DNA from: Mesorhizobium sp. J428
Lineage (GTDB): Bacteria > Pseudomonadota > Alphaproteobacteria > Rhizobiales > Rhizobiaceae
Assembly (NCBI RefSeq): GCF_024699925.1
Contig: NZ_JAJOMX010000001.1
Coordinates: 1-64,000, forward strand
Direction: 5' to 3'
DNA length: 64,000 bases
The notes beneath the pieces are model-generated. The model ran no database searches. It worked only from the letters and a program-made list of their open reading frames with translations, and was not told the origin of the DNA. Below, in pieces: positions 19,253 through 27,667 of the stretch. Each line of letters opens with the position of its first letter. The first letter of the stretch is position 1. A program made the translations under genes and the position numbers.

Positions 19253-19578
19253 ACTCCGCCGCCTCGTCGATCCATCCTGGATCGGCTGAACGGATCGGCA
19301 TCGATCCTCGAGCCGTGCAATGCCGTGCATGAAGGCCCAGACCAGGCATCGTTACCCACGAAAACAAAACGTTACCCCTCCAGCGATGTCTGGAAACATT
19401 TCGGCCGAAGTTTGGACACCTCTCATAAGCATGGTCGCCGAACCTGCGTGCTGAGGGCGTCGAGGTCGCGCGGCCGGTTCGACGACTTGCTCGCTCTCTG
19501 CCCGCGCCAGAATGTCTGAACATGCAGCGGTCCCGTTGCACTCCCGCGGCAAGGGCCTGTTTTTGGAAGCGTCTCGAC
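19253..19578. other. Intergenic stretch without a recognised gene
   Basis: 326 bp between the transporter operon and the sulfotransferase gene. No open frame here has family-like content, and I found no clear hairpin terminator. Promoter sequences for the sulfotransferase gene would have to lie here. The composition is slightly more AT-rich than the neighbouring operon. Confidence 0.4.
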
Positions 19579-20379
19579 ATGACCAGCACCCATCATCCAG
19601 CCAAGAGCGGCGGTCGGGCATATGATTTGAGAGCCGTCGTCTCGCACAGATACGGGTTCGTCTATGTCCCCGTCCCGAAATGCGGCACCACGACGATGGA
19701 CCGCGTTCTGCACGTCATCCACGGCATCGAGGATTCGGATTACCGGATCGATACGGATCACGCAGTCCGCTACACGCCGGACCGGAAATCAGGCCGTGAC
19801 ATCGAAACGCTCTACGTTCCGGTCAATTACGTCAGAAGATTCAAGCGCCAATTCGAGGGCTACACATGGATATCGGTCGTGCGGAATCCGTATGATCGTC
19901 TGGTATCGATGTATAATTATGACGTGCGCCGATACGCGAAGCATTTCGACCGCAAGACCTATCTGTTTGCAGGCTTTTTCAAGAGAGCCGCTTTCGTTCT
20001 CGGCCGCGATCCCAGGTCTACTCAGCGAAACGCGATACGTCGCAGGATCGGTTTCGACAGGTTCGTCCACGGGCTCGAAAGGAGCGGGACGGACTTCGAC
20101 ATTCACTTCATGCGGCAGACGGACATCATGTTCTACGATCTCCTGTCATGCGATCGACTGATCGATGTCGAGCGGCTGTCTACCGAACTACCGCCCTTGC
20201 TGAAAGAGCTTGGGGTACGGGAAGACTTCGTCGAACGCCTCGCACCATTCCCGCGCTCAAATCCGTCGCGACCTTCCGATGCCCGCTACGACGAGACGAC
20301 GCGCGCGGTGGCCTACCGGCTTTATCAACCGGACTTCGCGGCCCTCACGCCGTGGACATCCTCAGTCCCCGGCGAATAG
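19579..20379 (+). CDS. Sulfotransferase family 2 protein
   Basis: 266 residues. The 5'-phosphosulfate loop is VPKCGTTTMD near residue 32 and the 3'-phosphate motif is VVRNPYDRLVSMYNYD near residue 100, the two PAPS-binding signatures of Golgi-type/carbohydrate sulfotransferases (PF03567). It should transfer sulfate from PAPS to a glycan or other hydroxyl acceptor in the cytoplasm or at the inner membrane. It stands alone, without cysDN/cysH-type or polysaccharide genes beside it. Lower GC than the flanking operons hints at acquisition, though this is by eye only. The ATG at 19579 is chosen because the upstream part is not family-like. Confidence 0.8.
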   Translation: MTSTHHPAKSGGRAYDLRAVVSHRYGFVYVPVPKCGTTTMDRVLHVIHGIEDSDYRIDTDHAVRYTPDRKSGRDIETLYVPVNYVRRFKRQFEGYTWISVVRNPYDRLVSMYNYDVRRYAKHFDRKTYLFAGFFKRAAFVLGRDPRSTQRNAIRRRIGFDRFVHGLERSGTDFDIHFMRQTDIMFYDLLSCDRLIDVERLSTELPPLLKELGVREDFVERLAPFPRSNPSRPSDARYDETTRAVAYRLYQPDFAALTPWTSSVPGE

Positions 20380-20403
20380 GCAGGCATAGCATCGTGGAAC
20401 GAG

Positions 20404-20832
20404 CTATTCCGGCCGCACCAGCTCGCGCGGATCAATGTGGAGCAGCGAAACGGTGCGCTTGAGGAGGTCGATCTCCTGTGCCGACAGTTTCTCGTCCGCC
20501 TTCGCGATCTCCGTCATGTGGCGGGCGAGCGTGATGCGGCGCGCCAGAGGCAGTTCGCCGAAAGTGCCGAGCGAACGCGCCGTCGTGTTCTCGTAGCCGA
20601 AGTCCTGGAGGTATTTCAGCACCTCCTTCAGGCTCTCCTCGCCGATGCCGAAACCGTCGCGGCAGATGCGCTTGAACGCCTCGAGCTCCGGCCCCGCCGC
20701 CTCTCCGTCGGCGAGCACCATTCTGAAGAGCAGCATCAGTTCGGCCGTCAGCACGGGGTCGTCCGCGACGCGCCTGACCGCCGGATCACCTTCGAACAGC
20801 ACCCATGCCTTCTCGATCAGGCCAGCGATCAT
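20404..20832 (-). CDS. TerB-family (tellurite-resistance-like) cytoplasmic protein
   Basis: 142 residues, mostly alpha-helical, with the acidic TerB/DjlA core: AELMLLFRMVLADGEAAGPELEAFKRIC and ARHMTEIAKADEKLSAQEIDLLKRTV. These repeated DGE/ADEKL segments are the metal-binding helical pairs of the fold. The ATG at 20832 is preferred because GAGGA lies six bases upstream; an ATG at 20838 sits too close to it. It converges on the sulfotransferase gene with 24 bp between stops. Role in metal or envelope stress is a family association, not shown here. Confidence 0.8.
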   Translation of the reverse strand: MIAGLIEKAWVLFEGDPAVRRVADDPVLTAELMLLFRMVLADGEAAGPELEAFKRICRDGFGIGEESLKEVLKYLQDFGYENTTARSLGTFGELPLARRITLARHMTEIAKADEKLSAQEIDLLKRTVSLLHIDPRELVRPE

Positions 20833-20996
20833 GAGCATTCCTCGTTTACGCGATACGGCCAGTCTAGCTCGAATCCGCGCGCATCGAAACGGTTCGCGCG
20901 GGCCGCAGAGGAGGCGCCGAACGCACTTGGTTTCTACGACCAAAGTCGTAAGCTTCCCCCGCGTGCGACTCGCACGCACGAGGAGAGGAGAAGAAG

Positions 20997-21167
20997 ATGA
21001 ATCTGTCCGCGCCCACCATGGTGGTCTTCATCATTTCGTTGATCATCGCGATCATCGCTGTGTTGATGTCCCTCAGCGTCATCACCTTCATTCCGATTGC
21101 CGCATTCTGGGTGATGACTCTCGCTTACGTCGTCCTCGCGGCCGGCTGCCTGTTCAAAGGGGCCTGA
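20997..21167 (+). CDS. Small two-TM membrane protein, unrecognised
   Basis: 56 residues beginning MNLSAPTMVVFIISLI at 20997, behind a strong ribosome site (aggagaggag). Two hydrophobic segments (FIISLIIAIIAVLMSLSVI and AAFWVMTLAYVVLAAGCLF) are joined by the short TFIP turn, so nearly the whole protein is membrane-embedded. I do not recognise a characterised family. It is divergent from the TerB-like gene (164 bp apart) and followed by a GC hairpin at 21186-21210. Confidence 0.7.
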   Translation: MNLSAPTMVVFIISLIIAIIAVLMSLSVITFIPIAAFWVMTLAYVVLAAGCLFKGA

Positions 21168-21185
21168 CGGCCCTTGATACATGAC

Positions 21186-21210
21186 GCGCGCCCCGGCAGG
21201 CGGGGCGCGC
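21186..21210 (+). terminator. GC-rich hairpin after the small membrane protein gene
   Basis: Perfect 9-bp arms gcgcgcccc (21186-21194) and ggggcgcgc (21202-21210) with a 7-base loop, 19 bp after the stop at 21167. No U-tract follows, so it may be a weak terminator or an RNA-stabilising stem. Its presence is a reason to start the AraC gene downstream at 21256 and not at the ATG at 21181. Confidence 0.5.
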
Positions 21211-21255
21211 AAATCGGGCCTGGATTCGCCGTTGAAATGCGTCGATGATCGCGCG

Positions 21256-22083
21256 ATGGACATGCATGCCACCTCCGTGCCTGGTCCGCCCGTTCCACCC
21301 GACTGGTTCGAGATGCTACGGCGTCCCGCAGCCCTTGGCATCTCGTCCTGCGTCCACGAATTCGTTCACTACCGCGAGATGGTTCCGGGCCTGTTCAGGC
21401 AGGTCGAGACCGCGTCCCTGGTAGTTCCGCTGATCATCAGCTTCGGCACGCCGTTCGCGATCGGGCTCGGCCGCGACCCAAGCTCGGACGAGACATACGG
21501 CAGCTTCGCCGCAGGGCTCTTTCCCGGTCAGGTGGTGATCCAATCGACAGGCTTTTCGAACTGTATCCAGGTCAATTTCACTCCGCTCGGCGCCTGGCGC
21601 TTCTTCGGCCTGCCGATGAGCGAACTGGCTGCGCGGATGGTCACGCTCGACGATCTTGCCGGCGGAGACATACGCGAGTTGCGGCCGCGCCTTGCCGATC
21701 AGGCCGACCCCATGCGCAGGCTCGACCTCGTCGAGAGCTTCGTCACCAGCCGGCTGCTCCGCTCCACTGCGCACGACCCCGTTTCCGAGGCAGCCTACGA
21801 ACTGCTGCTCCGTCGCAACGGCGACGTGCGCATATCGCGGCTCGCAGCGCGGCTCGACTTGTCGCGCAAGCATCTCGCCGAGCGCTTCCGTGCGGCGATA
21901 GGCGTGCCGCCGAAGACGGTCGCGCGCATCATGCGCTTCAACCGTGCCCAGCAACTGGCACGCGCCGGCGAGGACTGGGCCGATATCGCGGCCGCCTGCG
22001 GCTATGCCGACCAGGCACATCTCGCGCGCGAATTCCAGGAAATGTCCGGCTCGACCCCCACGGCATGGAAGGCAGCCGCCTGA
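21256..22083 (+). CDS. AraC-family transcriptional regulator
   Basis: 275 residues. The C-terminal two-HTH AraC domain is clear: ISRLAARLDLSRKHLAERFRAAIGVPPKTVARIMRFNRAQQLA, given here in parts as RISRLAARLDLSRKHL then IMRFNRAQQL, with the second HTH AAACGYADQAHLAREFQEM. The N-terminal 180 residues are a DUF6597-like sensing domain (CVHEFVHYREMVPGLFRQVE). It lies 74 bp upstream of, and probably regulates, the VOC and cupin genes, which is inference from position. Confidence 0.87.
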   Translation: MDMHATSVPGPPVPPDWFEMLRRPAALGISSCVHEFVHYREMVPGLFRQVETASLVVPLIISFGTPFAIGLGRDPSSDETYGSFAAGLFPGQVVIQSTGFSNCIQVNFTPLGAWRFFGLPMSELAARMVTLDDLAGGDIRELRPRLADQADPMRRLDLVESFVTSRLLRSTAHDPVSEAAYELLLRRNGDVRISRLAARLDLSRKHLAERFRAAIGVPPKTVARIMRFNRAQQLARAGEDWADIAAACGYADQAHLAREFQEMSGSTPTAWKAAA

Positions 22084-22157
22084 GGGTTACAATTCTTCAA
22101 GACCGGTTGAACCCGCCTCGCTAGTCTCATGTTGGCGTACCCAAAAGGAGAACCGAC

Positions 22158-22574
22158 ATGACAATCGAAGCCCCTCGCCTCTTCCCAACCTTCCGCTACC
22201 GCGACGCAGCCCGGATGATCGACTGGCTGGTCGAGGCCTTCGGCTTTTCCGTCGATGCGAAATTCATGGACGGCGATCATGTCGGCCATGCGCAACTCTC
22301 CTTCGGCTCGTCCATGATCATGCTGGGCAGCGTTCGCGACGACGAATATGGCCGCATGGTCGGCGCTCCCGGCGACAATGGCGGCAAGTCGGTCTACATC
22401 GCCGTCGACGACTGCGACGCCGCCCACGAACGCGCCGAGGCCGCCGGCGCAAAGATCCTCGAGAAACCCACCGATCGCGATTACGGCAGCCGCGAATTCA
22501 TCTGCGCCGATCCCGAAGGTGTCGTCTGGTCGTTCGGCACCTACTGGCCGAAGGCCGGCGGAGATGCCGCGTGA
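22158..22574 (+). CDS. VOC/glyoxalase superfamily protein
   Basis: 138 residues behind an aaaggag ribosome site. The fold is two betaalphabetabetabeta modules: FPTFRYRDAARMIDWLVEAF in the first and SVYIAVDDCDAAHERAEAAG in the second, with YGSREFICADPEGVVWSFG at the end. It belongs to the PhnB-like/bleomycin-resistance group of the VOC superfamily; the reaction is not predictable. Its TGA overlaps the GTG of the following cupin gene, so the two are co-translated. Confidence 0.83.
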   Translation: MTIEAPRLFPTFRYRDAARMIDWLVEAFGFSVDAKFMDGDHVGHAQLSFGSSMIMLGSVRDDEYGRMVGAPGDNGGKSVYIAVDDCDAAHERAEAAGAKILEKPTDRDYGSREFICADPEGVVWSFGTYWPKAGGDAA

Positions 22575-22960
22575 CCGGCGGACTGATCGTGCTTGGCCCC
22601 ACCGAAGGCCGCGCCTATGAGATGTCGGACATGCGCGCCGTCTTCAAGGCGGACGGCGAAGAGACGGGCGAGCGCTACAGCGTTTCCGAATGGTGGGTGA
22701 AGCCGCATGGCAAAGGCCCCGGACCGCATTTGCACGCTACGGAGGACGAGCTTTTCTACGTGATCGCCGGCACGATGTCGGTGATGGTCGCAGATGCATG
22801 GCGCGACCTCGCAGCCGGCTCGTTCATCCGCATCCCGGCGGGAACCATACACGATTTCGAGAACCGCACGACCGAGCCGGCCGCACTTCTCAACGTCTTC
22901 ATGGGTGCCTTCGAGCACAAGATGCCGGCGATCGTGAAATGGTGCGAGGAGCACCGCTGA
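22571..22960 (+). CDS. Small cupin-domain protein
   Basis: 129 residues from a GTG that overlaps the upstream stop (GTGA). A single cupin barrel: the first motif is PHLHATEDELFYVIAGTM (His-x-His...Glu) and the second is PAGTIHDFENRT (His), giving a complete metal site. Cupins of this size are diverse dioxygenases, isomerases or binding proteins. Coupling to the VOC gene and the AraC gene upstream suggests a shared small-molecule response. It converges on cobQ with only four bases between stops. Confidence 0.82.
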   Translation: MTGGLIVLGPTEGRAYEMSDMRAVFKADGEETGERYSVSEWWVKPHGKGPGPHLHATEDELFYVIAGTMSVMVADAWRDLAAGSFIRIPAGTIHDFENRTTEPAALLNVFMGAFEHKMPAIVKWCEEHR

Positions 22961-22964
22961 ATTG

Positions 22965-24431
22965 CTACCTCGCGGTGGCGAGCAGGTCATCCACGTCGAG
23001 CGACCGCTCCAGATGGTCGGCGATGGCATCCAGCGCTTCCTCGACCTTGCGGCGATGATGGAACACCCCGCCCTCCACGCCCAGCTTGCCAAGAAACGCC
23101 CGGCGGAACTCGGTCGAGCCGAACAGGCCATGCAGATAGGTCCCCATGATGCGCCCGGTGTCGGATATGGCCCCGTCCGGCTTGCCGCCGATCTCGACCA
23201 GAGGCCGCGCGCAATCGGGCCCGCCGGTGCGACCCAGATGAATCTCGTAGCCGTGCACGGCGGCGTTGAACGCGATCGAGAACCCGCCCGCCTCGCCGAC
23301 GGTCTTCTCCGGCTCGAGGACTGTCTCGATATCGAGCAGGCCGAGGCCTTCCGCGCGCTCCTCCCCGCCCTCGATGCGATGAGGGTCCGCGACGCGGCGA
23401 CCCAGCATCTGGTAGCCGCCGCAGAGGCCGACGACGTGCCCGCCGCGGGCAACATGAGCAGCGAGGTCATTCGCCCAGCCCAGTGCACGGAAGCTCGCAA
23501 GATCGGCGATCGTCGCCTTCGAGCCGGGGATCACCACGAGCGATGCATCCGAAGGCAGGCGCGATCCCGGCGGCACGAAGACCACCTCGACCTCCGGCTC
23601 CGCCTTCAGCGGGTCGAGATCGTCGAAATTGGCGATGCGCGGCAGCATCGGCACCGCCACCTTCAGCGCCTTCTCGCCGGCGCGGGCCAGGCGATCGAGC
23701 ACGACGGAATCCTCCGACGGCAGCAATGCCGCTTCGCGCAGCCACGGCACGACGCCAAAGGATCGCCAGCCGGTGAAGCGGGTGATCGCCGCCAATCCAT
23801 CGTCGAAAAGCGACAGGTCGCCGCGAAACTTGTTGATCAGGAAGCCTGCGATCATGTGCCGATCCGCCTCTGGGAGGATCAGATGCGTGCCGGCGATCGC
23901 CGCGATCACCCCTCCCCGGTCGATGTCGCCGACGAGCACCACCGGAACGTCCGCCTTGGTGGCGAAGCCCATATTGGCGATGTCGCGGTCCCGCAGGTTG
24001 ATCTCGGCCGGTGACCCGGCTCCTTCAACGACGATCAGGTCGGCGCCTGCCGAAAGCCGTGTCCAGCTCTCCATCACGGCGCCGAGCAGCCGGCCCTTGA
24101 GCTCCTGGTAATCCCGCGCGCCGGCCTCACCCGCGACCCTGCCATGCACCACCACCTGAGCGCCGATATCTGACTGCGGCTTCAGCAGCACCGGGTTCAT
24201 GTCCACGGTCGGCCGGATGCCGCATGCCAGTGCCTGGAGCCACTGCGCCCGGCCGATCTCGCCGGAACCTCCGTCGGGATGCGCAGCAACCGCCGCATTG
24301 TTCGACATGTTCTGCGGCTTGAACGGCGCCACTCGAATGCCACGCCGCATCGCCGCGCGGCAGAGGCCCGCCACCAGCACCGTCTTGCCGACGTCCGAGC
24401 CCGTGCCTTGCAGCATGATGGCCTTCGCCAT
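22965..24431 (-). CDS. cobQ: Cobyric acid synthase CobQ
   Basis: 488 residues, the family's normal length. The N-terminal ATP-binding domain has MLQGTGSDVGKTVL and FKPQNMSNNAAV; GDIDRGGVIAA follows; the C-terminal class I glutamine amidotransferase domain has its nucleophile Cys in VVGLCGGYQMLG and His in GYEIHLG. It amidates adenosylcobyrinic a,c-diamide during adenosylcobalamin synthesis, in the cytoplasm. Its ATG overlaps the stop of the upstream DMSP-lyase-like cupin (TGATG), so the two are coupled. The other cob genes are not in the window. Confidence 0.95.
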   Translation of the reverse strand: MAKAIMLQGTGSDVGKTVLVAGLCRAAMRRGIRVAPFKPQNMSNNAAVAAHPDGGSGEIGRAQWLQALACGIRPTVDMNPVLLKPQSDIGAQVVVHGRVAGEAGARDYQELKGRLLGAVMESWTRLSAGADLIVVEGAGSPAEINLRDRDIANMGFATKADVPVVLVGDIDRGGVIAAIAGTHLILPEADRHMIAGFLINKFRGDLSLFDDGLAAITRFTGWRSFGVVPWLREAALLPSEDSVVLDRLARAGEKALKVAVPMLPRIANFDDLDPLKAEPEVEVVFVPPGSRLPSDASLVVIPGSKATIADLASFRALGWANDLAAHVARGGHVVGLCGGYQMLGRRVADPHRIEGGEERAEGLGLLDIETVLEPEKTVGEAGGFSIAFNAAVHGYEIHLGRTGGPDCARPLVEIGGKPDGAISDTGRIMGTYLHGLFGSTEFRRAFLGKLGVEGGVFHHRRKVEEALDAIADHLERSLDVDDLLATAR

Positions 24432-25033
24432 CAGTCAGCCCTGCCGGTGATGGTCGAGCGCGCGGCGAGCGGCCCGCCGCGCCACAGATAGAGCGCAAGC
24501 AGCGGATCATCGTTGGTCGTCATGGCGTGGTTTATGTTGGAGGGATGATGGATGATCTCGCCTGCCGTACGTGCCGCGAACTCGCCATCGTCCTTTCGCC
24601 ACAGCGCACCACCGGTGAGGGGAATGTAGATCTCCTCCGCCTCGTGATGATGGTCCGGGTAGTGCAGGCCGGGCCCGAGCAGCAGGAAGCCGCAGGCCAC
24701 CTTGTCGTCAGCGAAGTGGCCGCGCGTGCCCACCAGCTCCAGCCACCCGTAATTGTCGATGAAATCCTGGCCGAAGTCACTCGCCGCATAAGTCTGGCCC
24801 CAGTGGAGCCGCTGGCCCCTCTCCGCGAGCAGGCGCGCCAGTTCCTCGCCCGGACCTCCTTCCGCGCTCGCCGCGCAGGCGTCCAGGTATTGCAGGCACG
24901 GCAGGGATGCCGCGTTCAGTGCCCGCTCGGGCAGCTCCGGCGCCCAAGGCGCGATGAAGTCAGCGACCAGCGGCCCGCACTCAGCTAGGAAGGCGCGTGC
25001 CTCCGCCATAAGGTCCTGTGCGATTTTTCCCAT
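24431..25033 (-). CDS. DMSP-lyase-family cupin (DddL/DddQ-like)
   Basis: 200 residues. The C-terminal half is a cupin with the DMSP lyase signature HYPDHHHEAEEIYIPLTGG, giving two His, a Glu and the Tyr used as catalytic residue in DddQ-type enzymes, and a later His in HHPSNINHAM. The N-terminal half is helical, as in that family. True members cleave dimethylsulfoniopropionate to dimethyl sulfide and acrylate, but terrestrial homologues may act on other substrates. GAGGGG six bases upstream selects the ATG at 25033 over 25039. The stop overlaps the cobQ start. Confidence 0.7.
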   Translation of the reverse strand: MGKIAQDLMAEARAFLAECGPLVADFIAPWAPELPERALNAASLPCLQYLDACAASAEGGPGEELARLLAERGQRLHWGQTYAASDFGQDFIDNYGWLELVGTRGHFADDKVACGFLLLGPGLHYPDHHHEAEEIYIPLTGGALWRKDDGEFAARTAGEIIHHPSNINHAMTTNDDPLLALYLWRGGPLAARSTITGRAD

Positions 25034-25162
25034 TCCCATCCCCTCGGAACAGCAATCGATGCACACCGGTTGCACCGGATTGGGTGCGAGCGAGCCGGTT
25101 GCACGACCCTTTCATTGGTCTAGACTGTCGCGCCAACAAGACAAGATGCCAGGGAGGCGTAG

Positions 25163-26338
25163 ATGGATGCGACGGTCGATCAGGCCGCGGGCCAGTTCGA
25201 GCTCAACGCAGACCAGCGTGCGATCCAGGAGATGGCGGCCGCCTTCGCCGGGGATCGCGTGGCCCCGAATGCGCTCGAGTGGGACAAAAAGCGCTATTTT
25301 CCCTCCGACGTGGTGCGCGAGACCGGAGCGCTTGGCCTCGGCGGCATCTATGTCCGCGACGATGTCGGCGGCTCTGGGCTCGGCCGCATGGACGCGGTGC
25401 TGATCTTCGAAGCACTGGCGCGCGCCTGCCCGGCCTTCTCCGCCTTCATCTCGATCCACAACATGGCTGCCTGGATGATCGACGTCTTCGGCGACGACGA
25501 TCAGCGGCAACGGTTCCTGCCGAAAATCACCTCGATGGAGTGGCTGGCGAGCTATGCGCTGACGGAGCCCTCTGCAGGCTCCGACGCGGCAGCGCTGAAG
25601 ACGCGCGCGGTGCGCGGTCCCGGAAACGGTGCGGACTACACGCTCAACGGGACCAAGCAGTTCATCTCGGGCGCCGGCGACAACGACGTCTACGTCGTGA
25701 TGGCGCGCACCGGCGAGGACGGCCCCAAGGGCGTGTCGACCTTCGTGATCCCGAAGGATGCGCCGGGGCTCAAGTTCGGTGCTCTGGAATCCAAGATGGG
25801 CTGGCACATGCAGCCGACCCGGCAGGTGATCTTCGAGGACTGCAAGGTGCCGGCAGAGAACCGCCTCTCGGCAGAGGGGATGGGTTTCCGCATCGCCATG
25901 GCCGGCCTCGACGGCGGCCGGCTCAACATCGCCGCCTGTTCTCTCGGCGGCGCCCAGTCCGCGCTCGACAAGGCGCTGCAGTACGCTTCGGAGCGCCAGG
26001 CCTTCGGCCAGGCCATCGACCGTTTCCAGTCGATGCAGTTCAAGCTCGCCGACATGGAGACCGAGTTGCAGGCCTCGCGCATCTTCCTCTACGCGGCGGC
26101 CTCGAAGCTTGACGCCAAGGCGCATGACGCCGGCAAATGGTCGGCGATGGCTAAGCGCTTCGTTACCGACACCGGCTTTAAGATCGCCAACGATGCGCTC
26201 CAGGTCTTCGGCGGCTACGGCTATCTGCACGACTACGGCGTCGAGAAGCTCGTCCGCGACCTGCGCGTCCACCAGATTCTCGAAGGCACCAACGAGATCA
26301 TGCGCGTCATCGTCGCGAGGCATTTGATCGGGAGGTAG
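25163..26338 (+). CDS. Acyl-CoA dehydrogenase, probable isobutyryl-CoA type
   Basis: 391 residues with the full acyl-CoA dehydrogenase layout: N-terminal helical domain, middle beta domain (ALTEPSAGSDAAALKT, AGDNDVYVVMART) and C-terminal helical domain (QVFGGYGYLHDYGVEKLVRDLRVHQILEGTNEIMR) whose Glu in EGTNEI is the likely base. FAD-dependent oxidation of a branched short acyl-CoA is expected. The next gene is 3-hydroxyisobutyrate dehydrogenase, so valine catabolism is the best context. An ggaggcg ribosome site precedes the ATG. Confidence 0.87.
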   Translation: MDATVDQAAGQFELNADQRAIQEMAAAFAGDRVAPNALEWDKKRYFPSDVVRETGALGLGGIYVRDDVGGSGLGRMDAVLIFEALARACPAFSAFISIHNMAAWMIDVFGDDDQRQRFLPKITSMEWLASYALTEPSAGSDAAALKTRAVRGPGNGADYTLNGTKQFISGAGDNDVYVVMARTGEDGPKGVSTFVIPKDAPGLKFGALESKMGWHMQPTRQVIFEDCKVPAENRLSAEGMGFRIAMAGLDGGRLNIAACSLGGAQSALDKALQYASERQAFGQAIDRFQSMQFKLADMETELQASRIFLYAAASKLDAKAHDAGKWSAMAKRFVTDTGFKIANDALQVFGGYGYLHDYGVEKLVRDLRVHQILEGTNEIMRVIVARHLIGR

Positions 26339-26458
26339 GGGAGTAAGGCAATAGGGCAGTGAGGCATTAGGGCAGTAGGGAAAGAGCGGTGGCAGCCCTG
26401 CCGCGTTCCCCTCCCTACCCACCAACCTACTGCCCTACTGCCCTATTGCCTTACTCCC
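26339..26458. repeat. Inverted repeat built of iterated short motifs
   Basis: Between the dehydrogenase stop and mmsB there is a long dyad. The outer 22-base arms are at 26339-26360 and 26437-26458 and are perfect complements, beginning gggagtaaggcaataggg on the left. Each arm continues with variants of the unit agggcagt, repeated two to three times (agggcagt, gaggcatt, agggcagt). A cruciform or a very stable transcript hairpin would form between the two genes. The internal repetition suggests growth by slippage. Confidence 0.8.
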
Positions 26459-26485
26459 TAGTTCCCTAATCTCCGGAGGAAACCA

Positions 26486-27364
26486 ATGACCACCATCGCC
26501 TTCATCGGTCTCGGCAACATGGGAAATCCCATGGCCGCCAATCTCGTCAAGGCCGGCCACACCGTGTTCGGCTTCGACCTCGTGCCCGCCAATCTCGAGG
26601 CGGCGACGAAGAACGGCGTGACCGTGATGGCGAACGCGCCGGCCGCGGTGAAGGATGCCGACGTGGTGATCACCATGCTGCCAGCCGGCAAGCACGTCCT
26701 CTCCGTCTACGAGGACATCGCGCCGAAGGCCAAATCCGGCGCGCTGTTCATTGATTCCTCGACCATCGACGTCGATTCCGCCCGAAAGGCACATGCGATC
26801 GCCGGTAAGTACGGCCTTCTCTCGGTCGATGCGCCTGTCTCCGGGGGCACTGGTGGTGCCACGGCCGGCACGCTGACCTTCATGGCCGGCGGCTCGAAGG
26901 ACGCCTTCGCCAAGGCAGAGCCGATCCTCAAGCCGATGGCGGGCAAGATCGTCCATTGCGGCGATGCGGGTGCCGGACAGGCGGCCAAGATCTGCAACAA
27001 CATGATCCTCGGCATTTCCATGATCGGCGTCGGCGAGGCCTTCGTGCTCGCCGAAAAGCTCGGCTTGTCGCATCAGGCTCTTTACGACGTCGCCTCCACT
27101 TCGTCCGGCCAGTGCTGGTCGCTCACCACCTACTGTCCGGTCCCGGGCCCTGTTCCCACCTCGCCTGCCAATCGCGACTACAAGCCGGGCTTCGCGGCCG
27201 CGCTGATGCTTAAGGACCTGAAGCTTGCCCAGGAGGCCGCCTCCTCGTCCGGCGCAGTCACGCCTTTGGGCGCGGAAGCCGCCCAGCTCTACGCCCTCTA
27301 CGCGGCACAGGGCGGCGGCGACACGGATTTCTCGGGAATTATCCGCTTCCTGCGCGGCGAGTGA
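26486..27364 (+). CDS. mmsB: 3-Hydroxyisobutyrate dehydrogenase
   Basis: 292 residues. The NAD-binding Rossmann motif is FIGLGNMGNPMAANLVKAGH at the N-terminus; the substrate motif VDAPVSGGTGGATAGTLTFM and the catalytic Lys in GAGQAAKICNNM follow; the C-terminal helical domain includes DYKPGFAAALMLKDLKLA. This set is diagnostic of HIBADH in the beta-hydroxyacid dehydrogenase family. It oxidises 3-hydroxyisobutyrate to methylmalonate semialdehyde in valine degradation, matching the upstream acyl-CoA dehydrogenase. A ggagga site lies before the ATG. Confidence 0.92.
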   Translation: MTTIAFIGLGNMGNPMAANLVKAGHTVFGFDLVPANLEAATKNGVTVMANAPAAVKDADVVITMLPAGKHVLSVYEDIAPKAKSGALFIDSSTIDVDSARKAHAIAGKYGLLSVDAPVSGGTGGATAGTLTFMAGGSKDAFAKAEPILKPMAGKIVHCGDAGAGQAAKICNNMILGISMIGVGEAFVLAEKLGLSHQALYDVASTSSGQCWSLTTYCPVPGPVPTSPANRDYKPGFAAALMLKDLKLAQEAASSSGAVTPLGAEAAQLYALYAAQGGGDTDFSGIIRFLRGE

Positions 27365-27605
27365 GCGAACCTTTCTATGTCATTAACGTAAGTATACGGA
27401 AATTAACGAAGATTTTCGCCACAGGACGCGAGAAAAATGCGCGATTCATCCTTTGCTAAGCACCTGATAACCGGGCGGTAACGATATCCCGTTAGAACTT
27501 GATCCCGAGGCGGACATCAAAGACCCGCCCGGCTCCGGATCAGGTCTCGCGTACCGGAGCCCGAAAGTTTCAGGCGTAGCGTTTCCTGCGTTCCTAGGCT
27601 TGAGT
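27365..27605. other. Intergenic stretch after mmsB, AT-rich at its left end
   Basis: About 240 bp with no convincing gene. The first 100 bases are markedly AT-rich for this genome and carry two close attaacg motifs. Further right is a dyad ggctccgg/ccggagcc (near 27528-27560). The stretch ends at a terminator-like hairpin on the + strand. It may be a long mmsB 3' end or a small RNA gene. Confidence 0.4.
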
Positions 27606-27639
27606 CGCGCCCTTCCGGAAGACCGGAGGCGCGGCTTTT
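27606..27639 (+). terminator. Rho-independent terminator-like hairpin
   Basis: Arms cgcgcc + tccgg (27606-27618, two-base bulge) pair with ccgga + ggcgcg (27623-27633) around the loop aaga, followed by gctttt. It reads on the + strand and ends transcription coming from mmsB or from a small transcript in the spacer. Confidence 0.6.
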
Positions 27640-27667
27640 GCATTTTGGGGCGCAGCAATGTCCTGCT

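Noticed and set aside
21181..21255. Earlier ATG of the AraC gene
   Set aside because: The stretch contains a perfect GC hairpin that belongs to the end of the small membrane protein gene, and the encoded residues are not family-like.
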